A stretch of 64,000 nucleotides of DNA from Fremontodendron californicum (lineage: Eukaryota > Streptophyta > Magnoliopsida > Malvales > Malvaceae), in assembly GCA_030761205.1 (NCBI GenBank), contig JAULJL010000040.1:14888603-14952602 (forward strand). The letters are read 5' to 3'. Position 1 is the first letter of the stretch, and the number at the start of each line of letters is the position of its first letter. Below the pieces are notes generated by a model that did no database searches, was not told where the DNA came from, and worked only from the letters and a program-made list of their open reading frames with translations. Position numbers and translations under genes: made by a program. This document shows positions 9,258-20,944 of this stretch, in pieces.

Positions 9258-10380
9258 TGTCCAGCTGATATGGTTAACCTTTTACTCCTCCTTTTGCTCT
9301 CTTTTCTTCTTTTTTTGACTTTTGATAAGATTTAATGAAAGTGAAAACCCTTTTTAAGTCTAAAGTAACATTCACGATTGAGTTGAATTGGATGGATGGA
9401 TTGAAGGAAAAGCAAAGGCCAAAGCCAGAATGTGTTCAAAAGAAGAAGCATCTCTTCCACCTTTTTATCCATGCAAAGCCAACTTTAGCCATTTTGGGAT
9501 GGAAAGCTCAACTCCAAGCTGGCTCACCAAAAACAAAACCAATAGGAATTATTGGTGGAAAACAAATATTCCGATCTTAACTCAATGAATGAAAGCTTCT
9601 TTTTAATTAGATTTAATAATTCATATATGTCTATCTATTTTATATATTTTTTTATCAATAATATAAATATAAATACGACATAAATTATTAAACATGTCAA
9701 AATTTTAAATACAAAAGCGACACGTGTATTAAATATATCGTATTAATCGTATTTATTATATTATTTTTATATTTATTTAACATATCATATTCATATCAAA
9801 TCCAAAATTATCAAATCTACTTTTCATCAATTTTTTTTTAGCTAACTCTTTCTTTGAACTCTAATATTAGTTAAGATTAAGACCCATTTAAAGGCTTTGC
9901 CACATTATTTTATTAAAGTTAAATATAATGCATTTGAAAATTAATAAAAGGGTTACTTGTTATTGAATAACATAAATAAAATTGTAAAGTCATATCAATA
10001 TAATTTAAAAGAAAAAAACAAAACAAAAAACTGATAGAAAAAAATGGATCAGATATTACCATTGCTTGAATTTTTTTTTTTTTTTACCAAATTCTAAGCC
10101 TACAAAAGAATTATCTCAATATAGTAACTTTCTCTTTCATTTTAGTAGTAGGGAACAAGATAAAGTCTTTTCTTTCCCCAATTTTGGGGAAAGTGGAGAG
10201 AACAGAGAAGTTTCAATTTTGTGCGTGGCAAAGCTTAAGCAAGCCAAGCTGCAAATTATCTGAAAACAAAAAGTTTAAGATTGTTTATACATATGGAGAG
10301 AGAGAGAGAATATTGATATTTCCTAAAACCCCCCATAAACAAAAAACAGTAAGTAGTTGTCGTTTATGCCTCAAGGGAAA
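9258..10380. other. Intergenic DNA upstream of the MAP kinase
   Basis: I see no gene. The stretch contains AT-rich DNA, a degenerate copy of the ACACGA-rich repeat family near 9640-9810, and T runs at 10070-10085. Open frames at 9335-9588 are short and look non-coding. MAP kinase leader sequences probably begin to the right of about 10380, where CT-rich promoter-like DNA (10438-10462) occurs. Confidence 0.5.
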
Positions 10381-10827
10381 TGCCTTGTAGCCTTGTAGGC
10401 GTCACGTCCCTGCCCTGCCCTTTCCTTTTCATGCTATCTTCTCTTCTCTCTCTCTTGTCTCTTTGGAGTTTGGTCTGATCAGAAATTCAGAATCAGATAA
10501 TCACTTCTCTTTGTTTCGGATAAGAATTTTGCTTAAAGACTCAAGTTTGTTTTTTTGGGAAGACAAATGAAGGGGCTTTTTTTTTATATATATAGTGGGA
10601 TGATTTCAAATCTGTGAATATGGAGTTGGTTTAGAGGTTGAAGAAAAGGGTAAGAAAAAAGTTGGGTTTTTTTTGGAAGAAATGATTTGAAAATTGGTGA
10701 ATTTGGACTTTGCTGATAGATTGAAGAAAAGGGTAGCAAAAAGTTGGGTTTTTTCTAATCTTTCTTTTAGGAAAAAAAGGTGAAGAAACAGATCAAAAAG
10801 ATCAAAGCAAAGCAGTAGAAGCGGCAA

Positions 10828-10915
10828 GTAAGAATTGATTCCAAACTTTTTCTTTCTTTTTTTGGTTAAATTTAAGTTTTTTAATGGTTATTCTTTGTTT
10901 CTGGGAATTTCACAG
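10828..10915 (+). other. Probable 5' UTR intron of the MAP kinase gene
   Basis: GCGGCAA|GTAAGA at 10828 and TTTCACAG|AGGA ending at 10915 form a GT-AG pair just before the ATG at 10920. The CTTTTTCTTTCTTTTTTTGG tract inside supports an intron. Unlike the coding exons, this cannot be confirmed by protein phase. Confidence 0.5.
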
Positions 10916-10919
10916 AGGA

Positions 10920-13857
10920 ATGGCGACGCTTGTGGAGCCACCGAATGGGGTGAAGCCAAGAGGGAAACATTACTATTCAATGTGGCAGATCCTTTTCGAG
11001 ATTGACACAAAGTACGTTCCAATCAAGCCTATAGGGAGAGGAGCATACGGCGTCGTTTGCTCATCAATCAACAGGGAAACCAATGAGAAAGTGGCTATAA
11101 AGAAGATCAACAATGTGTTTGACAATCGTGTTGATGCGTTGAGAACTTTGAGGGAGTTGAAACTTCTCAGACACATTCGACATGATAACGTGATTGCTTT
11201 GAAAGATGTTATGATGCCAACTCAGAGAACCAGTTTTAAGGATGTTTATTTGGTTTATGAGCTTATGGACACGGATTTGCATCAGATTATCAAGTCTTCT
11301 CAGCAACTTTCTAATGATCATTGCAAGTATTTTATTTTTCAGGTACTGGAAAACAACCCTTCTCTCTCTCTCTCTTTTTGCTTTTTAAGATTATGATTTG
11401 CTTATTTTTATTATAATGTTTGATGTTCTGTTGATGTCTTGATGTCAGATTTAACAGATAAATTTTTATGTCCTGTTCTGAAGTTTTTCCTTGGCTTTTT
11501 CAGTGGTCTTGGATTATCAGAAATGATTTTGTTGATAGAAGTTATATATGGTAATTTGGGTCTTATAAATATTAACCAACTCTATATGGTAATCTTGGTA
11601 TTAGACGCATATTGACTATTGAGTATCTATGAGTTTGCATTATTGTTTTTAAGTACTTACCATAGGTCATTAGACTTGTTAATGTTACCATTTTGTTGTT
11701 TAAATTCCCCCTTTTGCAATGCGTTTACACTGTAAAATGCTATGTTACTCGGACTCGGGTGTTAGTGTCAGACACGGGTATGTGTCCGACACGGATACAT
11801 TCAATTTTTTCCAAGATTGCCATGTATTTAGAGATTCTTAAAGGATCATATCCTCATACCCATGTCCGAATATGCGTTGGATACGAGTACTTCAAGAAAA
11901 ATGAAGAGTCGGAGCAACATAGCTTCACACTCCTCTTCCCTTCCGTTTTGTCCTCGTAATTGTGGTTCATTTGGTTTGCTGTCTTTGCAAGATGGTAAAG
12001 AATAGTGTACAGATCCTCTCTTACAGCTTTTTCTGGTTGTCAACATAATTGCTTCATTAAATACTTATGGACTGATTTCTATAATCATCAACAGGATAGA
12101 GTAGGCATCTGGTAATAATAATTTAAACTTAGAAAATTATGTTGCTTCTTGGTTTGCATATGTAATATAACGAACATAATCCCAATCTCATGTAGAATAT
12201 TATTGAGTAAAATTTAAATTCTATTTCCATCTCATGTGCTCCACATATGTATTCTGTGCATGGTGGTCGGTACCGTACCGATGGTATCGGCCGGTACGTT
12301 CTAGTTTTTAACTAAACTGGTACAGGCAGCTTTTAGTTCCGTTTCAATTTTGGTACCGGCCCGTATCGGTTGGTACAAGATTTTATTTTTTTAATTTTTT
12401 TTATAAAATAATTCTCTTTTTTGATTTTTTAAACCAGTTTTAATATTTTTATATCATGATCATTTTTATTTTTTTTCATAATTACATTTAAAAATAAAAT
12501 ATGTTCATTAAATTAGGCTATTGAATATAATTAATAATAATTTACTATATTTTTTAAAATTTTAAAATTTATTTTAACTATTTGATATTTAAAAATTTTA
12601 GATATTAAATTATTAAAATTTATATTTGCATAAAAATATATATATATGCATGTAATAGATATATATTTGCATGTGTATATAATATATATTTTTTTAAGAA
12701 ACTTGAAAATAGGTTATACATATAGGTATATGAAAAAATATTTGAAAAATACCTGTAAATCCGAAATGGTACGTCGAAACACACCGGTACCGATACGTAC
12801 CAGTACCAGAACAAAAACGGTATGCTCACAGGTACGGTATTGACTACTTTGATTCTATGGCAAAGGCCTTTTCTGGTTGACAACTTAACTGCTTCATCAA
12901 ATGCTAACCGAATGATTTCCATTCGGTTATCGGGATAGGATATGTATCCTGTAAAAGTAAAGTTAGAAAGTATGCTGTTTATCAGCAAAACCTCAGAGAT
13001 ATAGAAACCTTCTTGACTGTCTCAATTAGAATCTTATGAGTAATAGTAAACCACTATGGCATTGCAATGCTTAAGAAACTTGTCTCCGTATAAAGTTGTA
13101 ACAAGTTTCTAACTTCTTTTTTTTCTGTTTAAGTATTTCCCTGCTTGTGACTAACCTTTAGTACATATTTTAGTTACTACGAGGGCTGAAGTACCTCCAC
13201 TCGGCAAATATCCTTCATCGAGACTTGAAGCCTGGGAATCTCCTTGTCAATGCTAACTGTGACCTGAAGATATGTGATTTCGGACTGGCCCGAACCAGCA
13301 GAGGTAATGAACAATTCATGACGGAGTATGTTGTCACCCGCTGGTACCGTGCACCCGAGCTCCTACTCTATTGTGACAATTATGGAACCTCCATTGATGT
13401 TTGGTCAGTAGGATGTATCTTTGCAGAGATTCTTGGTCGGAAACCGATCTTTCCTGGAACTGAATGCCTCAACCAACTTAAACTAATTATCAATGTCCTT
13501 GGAAGCCAGCAAGAGGCTGATCTTCAGTTTATTGATAATCCTAAAGCCAGAAGGTATATCAAGTCACTTCCTTACTCTAGGGGCACCCATGTTTCTCATT
13601 TATATCCTCAAGCTGATCCATTAGCCATAGATTTGTTGCAAAGGATGCTTGTTTTCGATCCATCTAAGAGAATTACCGTCACGGAAGCGCTCCTACATCC
13701 TTACATGTTAGGGCTATATGATCCAAGGTGCAATCAACATGCCCAAATCCCAATTGATCTTGAAATAGATGAGAACATGGGAGAACAGATGATTAGGGAG
13801 ATGATGTGGATTGAGATGCTTCATTACCACCCAGAGGCTGCATCTGCAAATGCTTAG
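10920..13857 (+). CDS. MPK7: Group C MAP kinase, MPK7-like
   Basis: Two coding exons, 10920-11342 and 13174-13857, give a 368-aa serine/threonine kinase. Features: Gly-rich loop GRGAYGVV (39-46), ATP-binding Lys61, catalytic HRDLKPGN with Asp158, DFG Asp176, and activation-loop TEY at 191-193, whose dual phosphorylation by a MAPKK switches the enzyme on. MATLVEPPNG at the N-terminus and MIREMMWIEMLHYHPEA at the C-terminus are typical of plant group C (MPK1/2/7/14). A TEY loop without a long C-terminal extension excludes group D. Group C kinases act in stress, wounding and ABA-related cascades in cytosol and nucleus. The 1.83-kb intron carries a MITE, a GGTACCG-type repeat and a diverged internal duplication. 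I chose ATG 10920 over the in-frame ATG at 10884 because the latter lies in the probable leader intron. Orthology to MPK7 rather than MPK1/2 rests on length and C-terminus. Confidence 0.95.
11740..11922 (+). repeat. hAT-like MITE, family A (MAP kinase intron)
   Basis: This 183-bp copy has TIRs CTATGTTACTCGGACTC and, inverted, CTATGTTGCTCCGACTC. Subterminal GTGTCAGACACGGGTA / TGTGTCCGACACGG repeats follow. The flanking 8-bp sequences do not match in this copy. It is one of about 18 in the window. Confidence 0.85.
12262..12842. repeat. Inverted-repeat element rich in GGTACCG motifs
   Basis: The ends GGTCGGTACCGTACCGATGG and, in inverted sense, ACCGGTACCGATACGTACC flank an AT-rich core of about 430 bp. 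This has the architecture of a non-autonomous DNA transposon within the MAP kinase intron. Diverged copies of the same intron segment lie on either side (about 12020-12070 and 12868-12905). Confidence 0.55.
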
Positions 13858-14152
13858 ATGAAACATTGTTTTAGCTTTGCTTGGTTCTGTTGGCTTTGTT
13901 ATAAATGTGCTTTTTCAGAACCAGTATTATTGTTTGACCTAGAAAGAACGCCTTTTGAGAATATTCTGCCTTGGAACTTACATTAATTGTACCAAGATTT
14001 TGTTTTTAACATCTTGTTTATGAGTGTGGCTTCTTTGGAGCGGACTTTGGCTCTGTGTAACTTGTAAATATTTATGCTATTGTTTTTAATCTAGAGGATG
14101 AGTCGACCCTATATAAACTTGTTATAGAAATAACAATAAAGAAGAAATTTGC

Positions 14153-14321
14153 CGTATGTTACTCGGATTCAGATATGAGTGTCGGATACGGGTATGTTTA
14201 TTTTTTTTTAGTTTTTTCATGTATTTGGAAGGTCTTGGGAGGGTCATATCTTCATACTCATGTCCGAATAAGCGTCGGACACAGGTACTTCAATACAATA
14301 AAAATGAAGAGTCAGACGTAG
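14153..14321 (+). repeat. hAT-like MITE, family A (downstream of MAP kinase)
   Basis: A diverged 169-bp copy. The ends read CGTATGTTACTCGG and GAGTCAGACGTAG. Flanks AAATTTGC and AATTTGCT suggest a decayed target duplication. Confidence 0.75.
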
Positions 14322-16676
14322 AATTTGCTTATTATTGTAGTTTATGATAGACTATTCACCATAAAAAAAAATTCTTAAAAAAAAATGAAGAGTACGTAGA
14401 ATTTGCCGCCGAAAAGAAGAGAGCAATGAACAAAATGAACAAAACCCAGTGTTCTGGCACGAAGGAGAAAGTCCAAGCTCTTCCATGGTCAAAGCTTTGA
14501 GAGTCTAAAGCTTCAATCCCCCTTTACATACATTAATTAGTTTTTCATTTTTACTTTTTTTCTTAATTTCTGTTCATGCATTTAGGCTTAATCAAGGTTA
14601 ACTAACGTAGCTTTAATCCTGGTTAGTCAAAACCATAGTTTGTAGCCTGAAGGTTCCTTCAAGATATCAACTTAAGCATGGCCCTGCCCCCACTTTCACT
14701 CCCTTTTTTTTCTCATTGTTTTCTTTCAATCTTATATTAACCACTTTGCAGCAACTAGGAATCTTCCATGGCATATACACGTTTTAGGGGGCTAAACTTT
14801 CTCTGCTAAAAGCTTTCTCATTATTTTTATCTACCAAATAATTAATTATAATATTTAGACCCAACAATACTAGACAAGATATGATTATATGAACACGACA
14901 CGAAAAAATAACACGAACACGACACGAATGTCTCAAAATCTATATGTACAAATTATTAACTTATCAAAGTTTATAAATATAAAATACACGAATTATCAGG
15001 TCTAATAATGTTATTGTCCACTGAAAAATCAAATAAAAATTTGGGTGGTCCAAAACCAGCCAAGCTAACAATTTCAACATTGTTAAAAAGAAAACCAACG
15101 AGTTCGATCTCGCACATGAATGTCCGGATATGGTCTGATTCCAGGTAATATAAAAACATTTTCTTCTGTCCACGGGCGAGTAGCCCGTCCAGTCCGATAG
15201 ATTCGATTTGTATTGAGTTGAATTTGGATAAGGTATTTTGTAATTCGAGACGATCCGATCCAGTCCAAATTCTATTTATTAAATAAAAATAATTTTTTTA
15301 TTTAAATTTAATTATAAAAATATATTAATATTAATATAAAAATAATTTTTTAATATTTTTAAATAATAAAATTAGTTTATACGGATTGGATCAGATCCAA
15401 TCCGAATAAATTTGAGTAAAAAAAATTTTCGAATCGCGACCCAATCATGGACAGGTACTGGTTTTGTTTTTCTTGAGAAATTCCGCGTGACAACCATTAA
15501 CTCTTATGTATCTGCCTGTCGGTTGTCCTCTTTGGTAACTATCCTTTAGCAATTCTTAGATTATTTATCGATTCAATAGTATCATTTTTTCCTATTTCGT
15601 ACACTTTGAATTCAATGTTTCAGGTAATATTTGTTTCTTTTGAGATGATACAAGATTTTATCGTGGAAGAAAACTTCTCATTGATTTTGTTAGCATGAAA
15701 GAAAGAAAAAAAAAAGGGATATTTATTGGGAAATGAAGAATCAAAGGAAACTTCGCACCTTCCACTGTTCTAAAAGAATCGGTGAATATTGAACTTAAAT
15801 ATTTAATAACAAAGTATTCAAAAGATTAGTTTAGGGAATCTTAAATATAAAAATATGTTTAAGGGAACCATAATCAGCTCTGGGGCTTTACAAGAGCCAC
15901 ATGCTAACTCTTTGTTGTGCAGTAAACAATGAAGAAAGACAAGCAGAGAGAGGCAGAAATTGAGCCGAAGTTGCCTACGGATTATTTCGAGTTCGGATAA
16001 TTTCGAATTCTAATAACTAGTTCAGCAAACTAAGCAAACTAATTTGGAAATTCATGTCAACCGTTTCAATCTATCACCCTTATTATATGAAGAAACTCAC
16101 AAAAGAAAAATAAAGGTTTTAATTTCCTTTTCCTAATAGAAAGGGTGACTTTCAATGGAGGGTTTGATTGCCCTGTTGCTTAATTATTAGTTTAGGAATT
16201 AAGAATATATTAAAGGTTAGTAGTCATCTCCAAACCTAAACCATGGAAAACTAGCCATGAGCTTGAAATTTAATTAGAATAATGATGGCGGCAACCACAA
16301 AACACAAAGGAAAGTTACTGGAATTTCTAATCTAATTTAATCTTAAGTGGTCTCTCCAAATTTAATCATTATGTCCATATCCTTTACCCTATAATTCCAA
16401 TAGTCAAAATTGATTTAGAGACTTAAAATTTTATGCATCATTTTTTTTTTTTTACAAATAAAGTTGCAGTTAAAGGATAGAAGAAAGGATTGCAAACGTT
16501 AAAATTCGAATTCAGACGTCATTTCTTAAAAGTGATTGTATGAACCAATTAGATTAAATTTCGAGTTTAAATTTTAATAGTGTTAAAAAAACGAGATTGA
16601 TCGATTAAATCGATGACTTGTCCAATCGATACATATAAAAAAACCGATACTTTGAGGCCAATCTTGTCTAGTAGCT
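14322..16676. other. Intergenic DNA with repeat fragments
   Basis: No gene recognised. It contains an ACACGA-rich repeat copy (about 14868-15010), an inverted-repeat element with GATCCGATCC/GGATTGGATC arms (about 15160-15460), and low-complexity A/T tracts. Nothing resembles tRNA or rRNA. Confidence 0.5.
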
Positions 16677-17204
16677 AGAAGTGTTCAAATGGTTAATTCG
16701 GTTAATAACCGAATCGAATTTTAATTAATAGAATTAACCAAATTTTTATTTTTCTTAACCGTTAACCAAACCGAATAGTATAAGAAGTGAATTAACCGAA
16801 CCGAAATAATTTCGGTTAATTCAATCAGTTTTTGATTAACCGAAATAAATACCCAATTTATTTTACAACTTATTTTTAATAGATGATTTTATATCTAACC
16901 AAAATGTCAAACAAGCTAATTGTATTTCATCCACAATAATATATCTAATCAACCAATTAAAATCCAAAAGCAAAGTATAATAAAACTATAATAAAATTCA
17001 AATATCAAACATATTAAAATAACTAAGAAAGCATAAAGTATTTCGGTTAATATGATTAATTCGGTTAATTTCGCTTAATCGAAAATCAAAATTTATCAAA
17101 ACTCTTAATCAATCACCGAATCGAATTTTTTTTGATTAATCGAATCAAATTAAATTTCGATAGATTAATTTAACTAAAATTGAATAATCAACACTTCTAT
17201 TAAT
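16677..17204. repeat. Non-autonomous TIR element rich in GGTTAATTCGG/CCGAATTAACC
   Basis: The ends TAGAAGTGTTCAAATGG and ATCAACACTTCTA form an inverted repeat. The interior is built from repeated GGTTAATTCGGTTAAT and its complement. A second member lies at about 38295-38745. The first TIR bases TAGAAGTGTT suggest an hAT-type element, but the target duplication is not clean. Confidence 0.6.
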
Positions 17205-17725
17205 AGTAGCCTCTGCAACTACAATTTTTTTTTTTATTGGGGCCAATCTTCAGAAACCTGACATGAAAGCATGTGATTTGTACGGCTCACATTGCGAAAG
17301 ATTCCGTGAAGAACAGTGACGTTTTCTTGAGTTAATCTTCTTTGCCACTTTAGTGTTAGACCGTAAAACAATTTTCTTGAGTTACCTAGCTAGCTAGTTA
17401 GAACTTTAGATTACAACTATTTAATCTGAATCTTCCATGAAAATGCAGATTTAGAATCTGATTTTCAAGATTTATCAGCAATAACCAATGGGTAGTTGGA
17501 TACTCTCAATCCTGAAAGTACCAAAGATCAGAAAATGAATTGAATGTATTGTAATTTGTAACTTTAACTTTCTGACTTCAACACTATGCAATCATGAATG
17601 AAGATTTGCTAGCTAGCTAGGTGCCAGACTAGCAAGAAAACGACTGTCTTAAACTGACAAAAGTAGAAAAACCGACAATATTACATTGTCGTAGCAGTTT
17701 ATTATTTTTCCAGTGGGTACCCAAC

Positions 17726-17826
17726 TTGATCTAAGAATCAAAAAAACCATTTGGTTCTCATCAGAACTTTTTAAATGAGAATCATGAGAATCACGAGAAC
17801 CAAATGGTTTTTGACTCTTAGATCAA
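17726..17826. repeat. Near-perfect hairpin with 32-34-nt arms
   Basis: The left arm (17726-17759, TTGATCTAAGAATC to TTTGGTTCTC) is complementary to the right arm (17795-17826, GAGAACCAAATGG to CTTAGATCAA) with about two differences, around a 35-nt loop. It lies about 700 bp upstream of the bZIP transcript. It may be a small foldback element or a hairpin RNA source. Apart from length and symmetry, nothing identifies it. Confidence 0.7.
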
Positions 17827-18508
17827 GCTTATGCTTGCCGATATCAATTTTGCGCGTGCTACTTCTCGTACGAGACCATACTTTCAACTTTCTAGAAGCA
17901 ATTTACTTTTTAATTTTTTCCAATTTTTTTTTTATCAAAATATTTAAAAGATTCTTATATTATATCATTTATTATAAATTAGTTTTTTATTATAAAATTA
18001 ATTAATTTAATTATTATTTTTTTAAAATTGAAAAAAAAAATAAAATTATTAATAAATTATTTAAAAAATTGACGTGACATTTAATTTGTGTTTAATTAAT
18101 AACGTAGATATTAAATATTGACGTGATATCAATAAAAGATATTATTTTAAGATGACATAATATATTTTCAATATTTGATATGATATTTTCAACAATTTGA
18201 TTATTTATTTTGTTCACGTTATTTTAAAATAATATATTTTATTAATATCATGTCAGTATTTGATAGTTTAATTAAACATAAGTTATATGTTACGTTAGCG
18301 TTTTTAACGGTTTACTTAGTAATTTTATATTTTTATTTTAATTTTAAAATAATAAATATTAAATTACTTAATTTTATAAAAAAAAATTTAATTTACATTA
18401 GATGATGTAGTAAAAAACTCCAAAATACTTTTACCAATTTTTTTTAATGCAAATTGCAATGTTTTCTCCATTAGTTTAATTATCTATTTCTGATGGGCAT
18501 TTCCTGTC

Positions 18509-18516
18509 TATAAAGT
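18509..18516 (+). promoter_or_regulatory. TATA-like element upstream of the bZIP leader
   Basis: CTATAAAG lies about 0.5 kb before the main ATG, immediately ahead of a leader containing several short uORFs. Its position fits the long 5' leaders known for S1 bZIP genes. The transcription start is not determinable here. Confidence 0.4.
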
Positions 18517-18739
18517 CCACCATGAAATCCCAAATCAACCTTCTTTCCTTTCTCATCTTAATTTCCCTATAGTTTTTCAAAGTCTTTCCCTTTGTCTTTC
18601 TAGATCTTTACTATAGCTCTCTCAGGTTTATCTTAACATACTCAAGATCCAAGAGTACTCTCTTTGTTTCCCTCTTTTGTCTATCTCTAGCTAGCAAAAT
18701 TAATGGTTTTTGATGCTCATTAATTACATCTTGTTCTTG

Positions 18740-18775
18740 ATGTTTGAGACCCATGTCTCCTCCTGTACTCAGTGA
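18740..18775 (+). promoter_or_regulatory. Short uORF overlapping the conserved sucrose-response uORF
   Basis: An 11-codon frame starts 13 nt before, and overlaps in a different frame, the 42-aa conserved uORF. The same arrangement is known in AtbZIP11-type leaders. Still earlier short uORFs occur at 18522-18572 and 18703-18723. Together they reduce the number of ribosomes that reach the main start. Confidence 0.6.
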
Positions 18776-18881
18776 AATCCTCCTTTCTGGTTTTATGATC
18801 AATTCTACTCTTAGGCGCAGGACCCATCTTGTTCAATCTTTCTCTGTTGTTTTCCTTTACTGGTTTTACGTGTTTTCATGA
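18753..18881 (+). CDS. Conserved sucrose-control upstream peptide (SC-uORF) of S1 bZIP mRNA
   Basis: A 42-codon uORF in the leader of the bZIP gene. The peptide starts MSPPVLSEILLSG, continues through the basic INSTLRRRTHLVQSF segment and ends FLYWFYVFS. This matches the conserved C-terminal peptide of S1 bZIP uORFs (AtbZIP11/2/44 type) known to stall ribosomes when sucrose is high (sucrose-induced repression of translation). The stop is 145 nt before the main ATG at 19026. A further short uORF (18878-18898) overlaps its stop, again as in AtbZIP11. Conservation of the terminal YWFYVFS block, which is the part needed for stalling, suggests that the control is functional. Confidence 0.92.
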   Translation: MSPPVLSEILLSGFMINSTLRRRTHLVQSFSVVFLYWFYVFS

Positions 18882-19025
18882 ACTATCTCTTTCTGTAAAT
18901 CCCACAATCAGTCCTTATTTTCTTTAGTTTTTCTTAACCATTTTTCATATTTAATCCCATATCTGAGTTCTTTTGAATAATTAACTTCTGGGTTATTATT
19001 TCTGTTGTTTTTGTTATAATTTGCT

Positions 19026-19514
19026 ATGGCTAGTTCATGCACGCTGAGAAGCTCAAGTTCAGAGGAGGATTTTCAGCAGATTTTGGATGAAAGGAAGCGC
19101 AAGAGAATGCTATCCAATAGGGAATCGGCACGTCGGTCTCGGATGCGTAAACAAAAGCACCAGGATGATCTGATGGGGCAAGTTTCTGAGCTTAAAAAGG
19201 ACAAAAACCAGATCCTTACAAGCATGAATATTACCACACAGCTTTACTTGAACGTTGAGGCTGAGAACTCGGTTCTTAGAGCTCAGATGGCTGAGCTTAG
19301 TACCAGGCTGCAATCTCTCAATGAAATCATTGATTTCATAAGCTCAAGCAATGGGGTTTTTGAAAATCATGACAAAAACAACTTTGAGGTTGCCCATCAT
19401 CATCATCATCATCAGCATCAGATCAATGATGATAGATTCATGAATCCATGGGGTTCTTTCTCTGTCAATTATCAGCCCATTATGGCTTCTGCTGACATGA
19501 TATTTATGTACTGA
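19026..19514 (+). CDS. S1-group bZIP transcription factor (bZIP11/bZIP44-like)
   Basis: This single-exon gene of 162 aa is typical for group S1. The basic DNA-contact region has the N-x7-R-x9-L signature (Asn31, Arg39, Leu49) within KRKRMLSNRESARRSRMRKQ, and is followed by a long leucine zipper to about residue 105. The His-rich stretch near 125-133 (HHHHHHQHQ) is unusual but low-complexity. S1 proteins bind ACGT-core (G-box/ACTCAT) elements, often as heterodimers with group C bZIPs, and reprogram amino-acid and sugar metabolism under low energy. The leader contains the sucrose-control peptide, so translation should be sugar-repressed. The start is fixed by the conserved frame and by stops upstream. 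The exact orthologue (bZIP11, 2, 44 or 53) is not resolved, although the strong SC-uORF excludes non-S1 members. Confidence 0.93.
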   Translation: MASSCTLRSSSSEEDFQQILDERKRKRMLSNRESARRSRMRKQKHQDDLMGQVSELKKDKNQILTSMNITTQLYLNVEAENSVLRAQMAELSTRLQSLNEIIDFISSSNGVFENHDKNNFEVAHHHHHHQHQINDDRFMNPWGSFSVNYQPIMASADMIFMY

Positions 19515-19613
19515 TTAATCATTTCTATGTTGTGAATCCTGGCTTTCTGGTTGTAAGTACTAAGCCTAAAGGCTATAATGAAGGGATGCATGGATGAAGA
19601 TTTGTAATAATAA

Positions 19614-19632
19614 TAATATATATATATATATC

Positions 19633-19672
<40 letters not shown>
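19614..19672. repeat. (TA)n(GA)n microsatellite
   Basis: TA repeats with a CT interruption, followed by about ten GA units, lie 100 bp after the bZIP stop, within the probable 3' UTR. Confidence 0.9.
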
Positions 19673-19673
<1 letters not shown>

Positions 19674-19796
19674 TTGGCAATAGCATAGCTGGGCTGTCAT
19701 TGTTGAAAAGTTGCCATTAGTCTTTCTGGTTTAATACATTTTTAGCAAATTTTTCTTCTTAGCTAATACATACAAGTTGTGATTAATGTATGGTGC

Positions 19797-20930
19797 AAAA
19801 ATACCGAGAGTTATAAGGTAAACTCTTTACGGTGAGTTTACGATAAATTTCAATATATATAAACATGACAAAATTATATAAATTATTAAAAGATATTATC
19901 ATATATTTATGTATTTAAAAATTATCATATATTTACGTAATTTTTTTTATATATATAAATATGATAAATTATATATAAACATAGTAATTATATATAAACA
20001 TGAAAAATTACATATAAACATAACAAATTATATAAATCATTAAAGGATAAGTCATGTATTTAATTAAAGTGAAAGTTGTCATGTATTTATATAATTTTTT
20101 TAAAAAATATAAATATAAAATAAATTATATATAAATATGATAAATTACATAACTTTTTGGAATCTACGATAAACTTATTTTAAGTGACTTTTCTTAAAAT
20201 TTTCTAAACAATCCACGATTGATCAAGTTAAACTTGGCTTTGCAAAAACTACTTAATCATTAAAAATTAAAATGATTGTTTCATATATGCCCATTCCTTC
20301 CCGTTTTTGCATTTGCTTAATTTTGTTTAATGAATTAATAGTTATTAACATTTTCCATTTCTTTACAATAATTTTAACCAATATTTTCAATTAATGATGG
20401 TAGTAGAATTAAAGTATATCCTTGATTAGGCCATCATCAAACATATTTGATGTGATTGCTTAAATGTCCGACTTCAATTTAGTTTGGTAAAGCTAAATGG
20501 TTTGCATTTGCATATGTTTCTGCTTATCTTATTTATGAAAAATTATAAGAACAATTTTTTAAAATGAATTTTTCGTAAGTTTTATTTTATATGTAATTTG
20601 TGTTATGTTTATATGTAAAAAAAATTTATATATGTAAAAAATTACATAAATACATGATAAATTTATCATATTTATATATAATTTGTCATGTTTATATGTA
20701 ATTATCATGTTTATATGTAATTATCATGTTTGTATGTAATTTATCATATTTATATATAATTTGTCATGTATATATGTAATTTGTCATATTTATATGTAAA
20801 AAAAATTACATATAAACATGACAACTTTATGTAATTTGTCATGTTTATATGTAATTTTGTCAATTTATATGTAATGAAACTTATTTTAAGCTTACCGTAA
20901 GGGAGCTTAACTTAGAATTCCCCTTATTTA
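19797..20930. repeat. Two AT-rich minisatellite elements in opposite orientation
   Basis: The left part (19797-20220) carries units like ATAAACATGACAAATTACAT. The right part (20520-20930) carries the complement, TTTATATGTAATTTGTCATG. The outer ends are also inverted, with ACTCTTTACGGTGAGTTTA on the left and TAAGCTTACCGTAAGGGAGC on the right. It reads as a foldback element or two divergent copies of one TIR element. No coding potential. Confidence 0.6.
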
Positions 20931-20944
20931 TGGGTTGTAAAGAA

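Noticed and set aside
11064..11321. 85-codon minus-strand frame
   Set aside because: Antisense shadow of MAP kinase exon 1.
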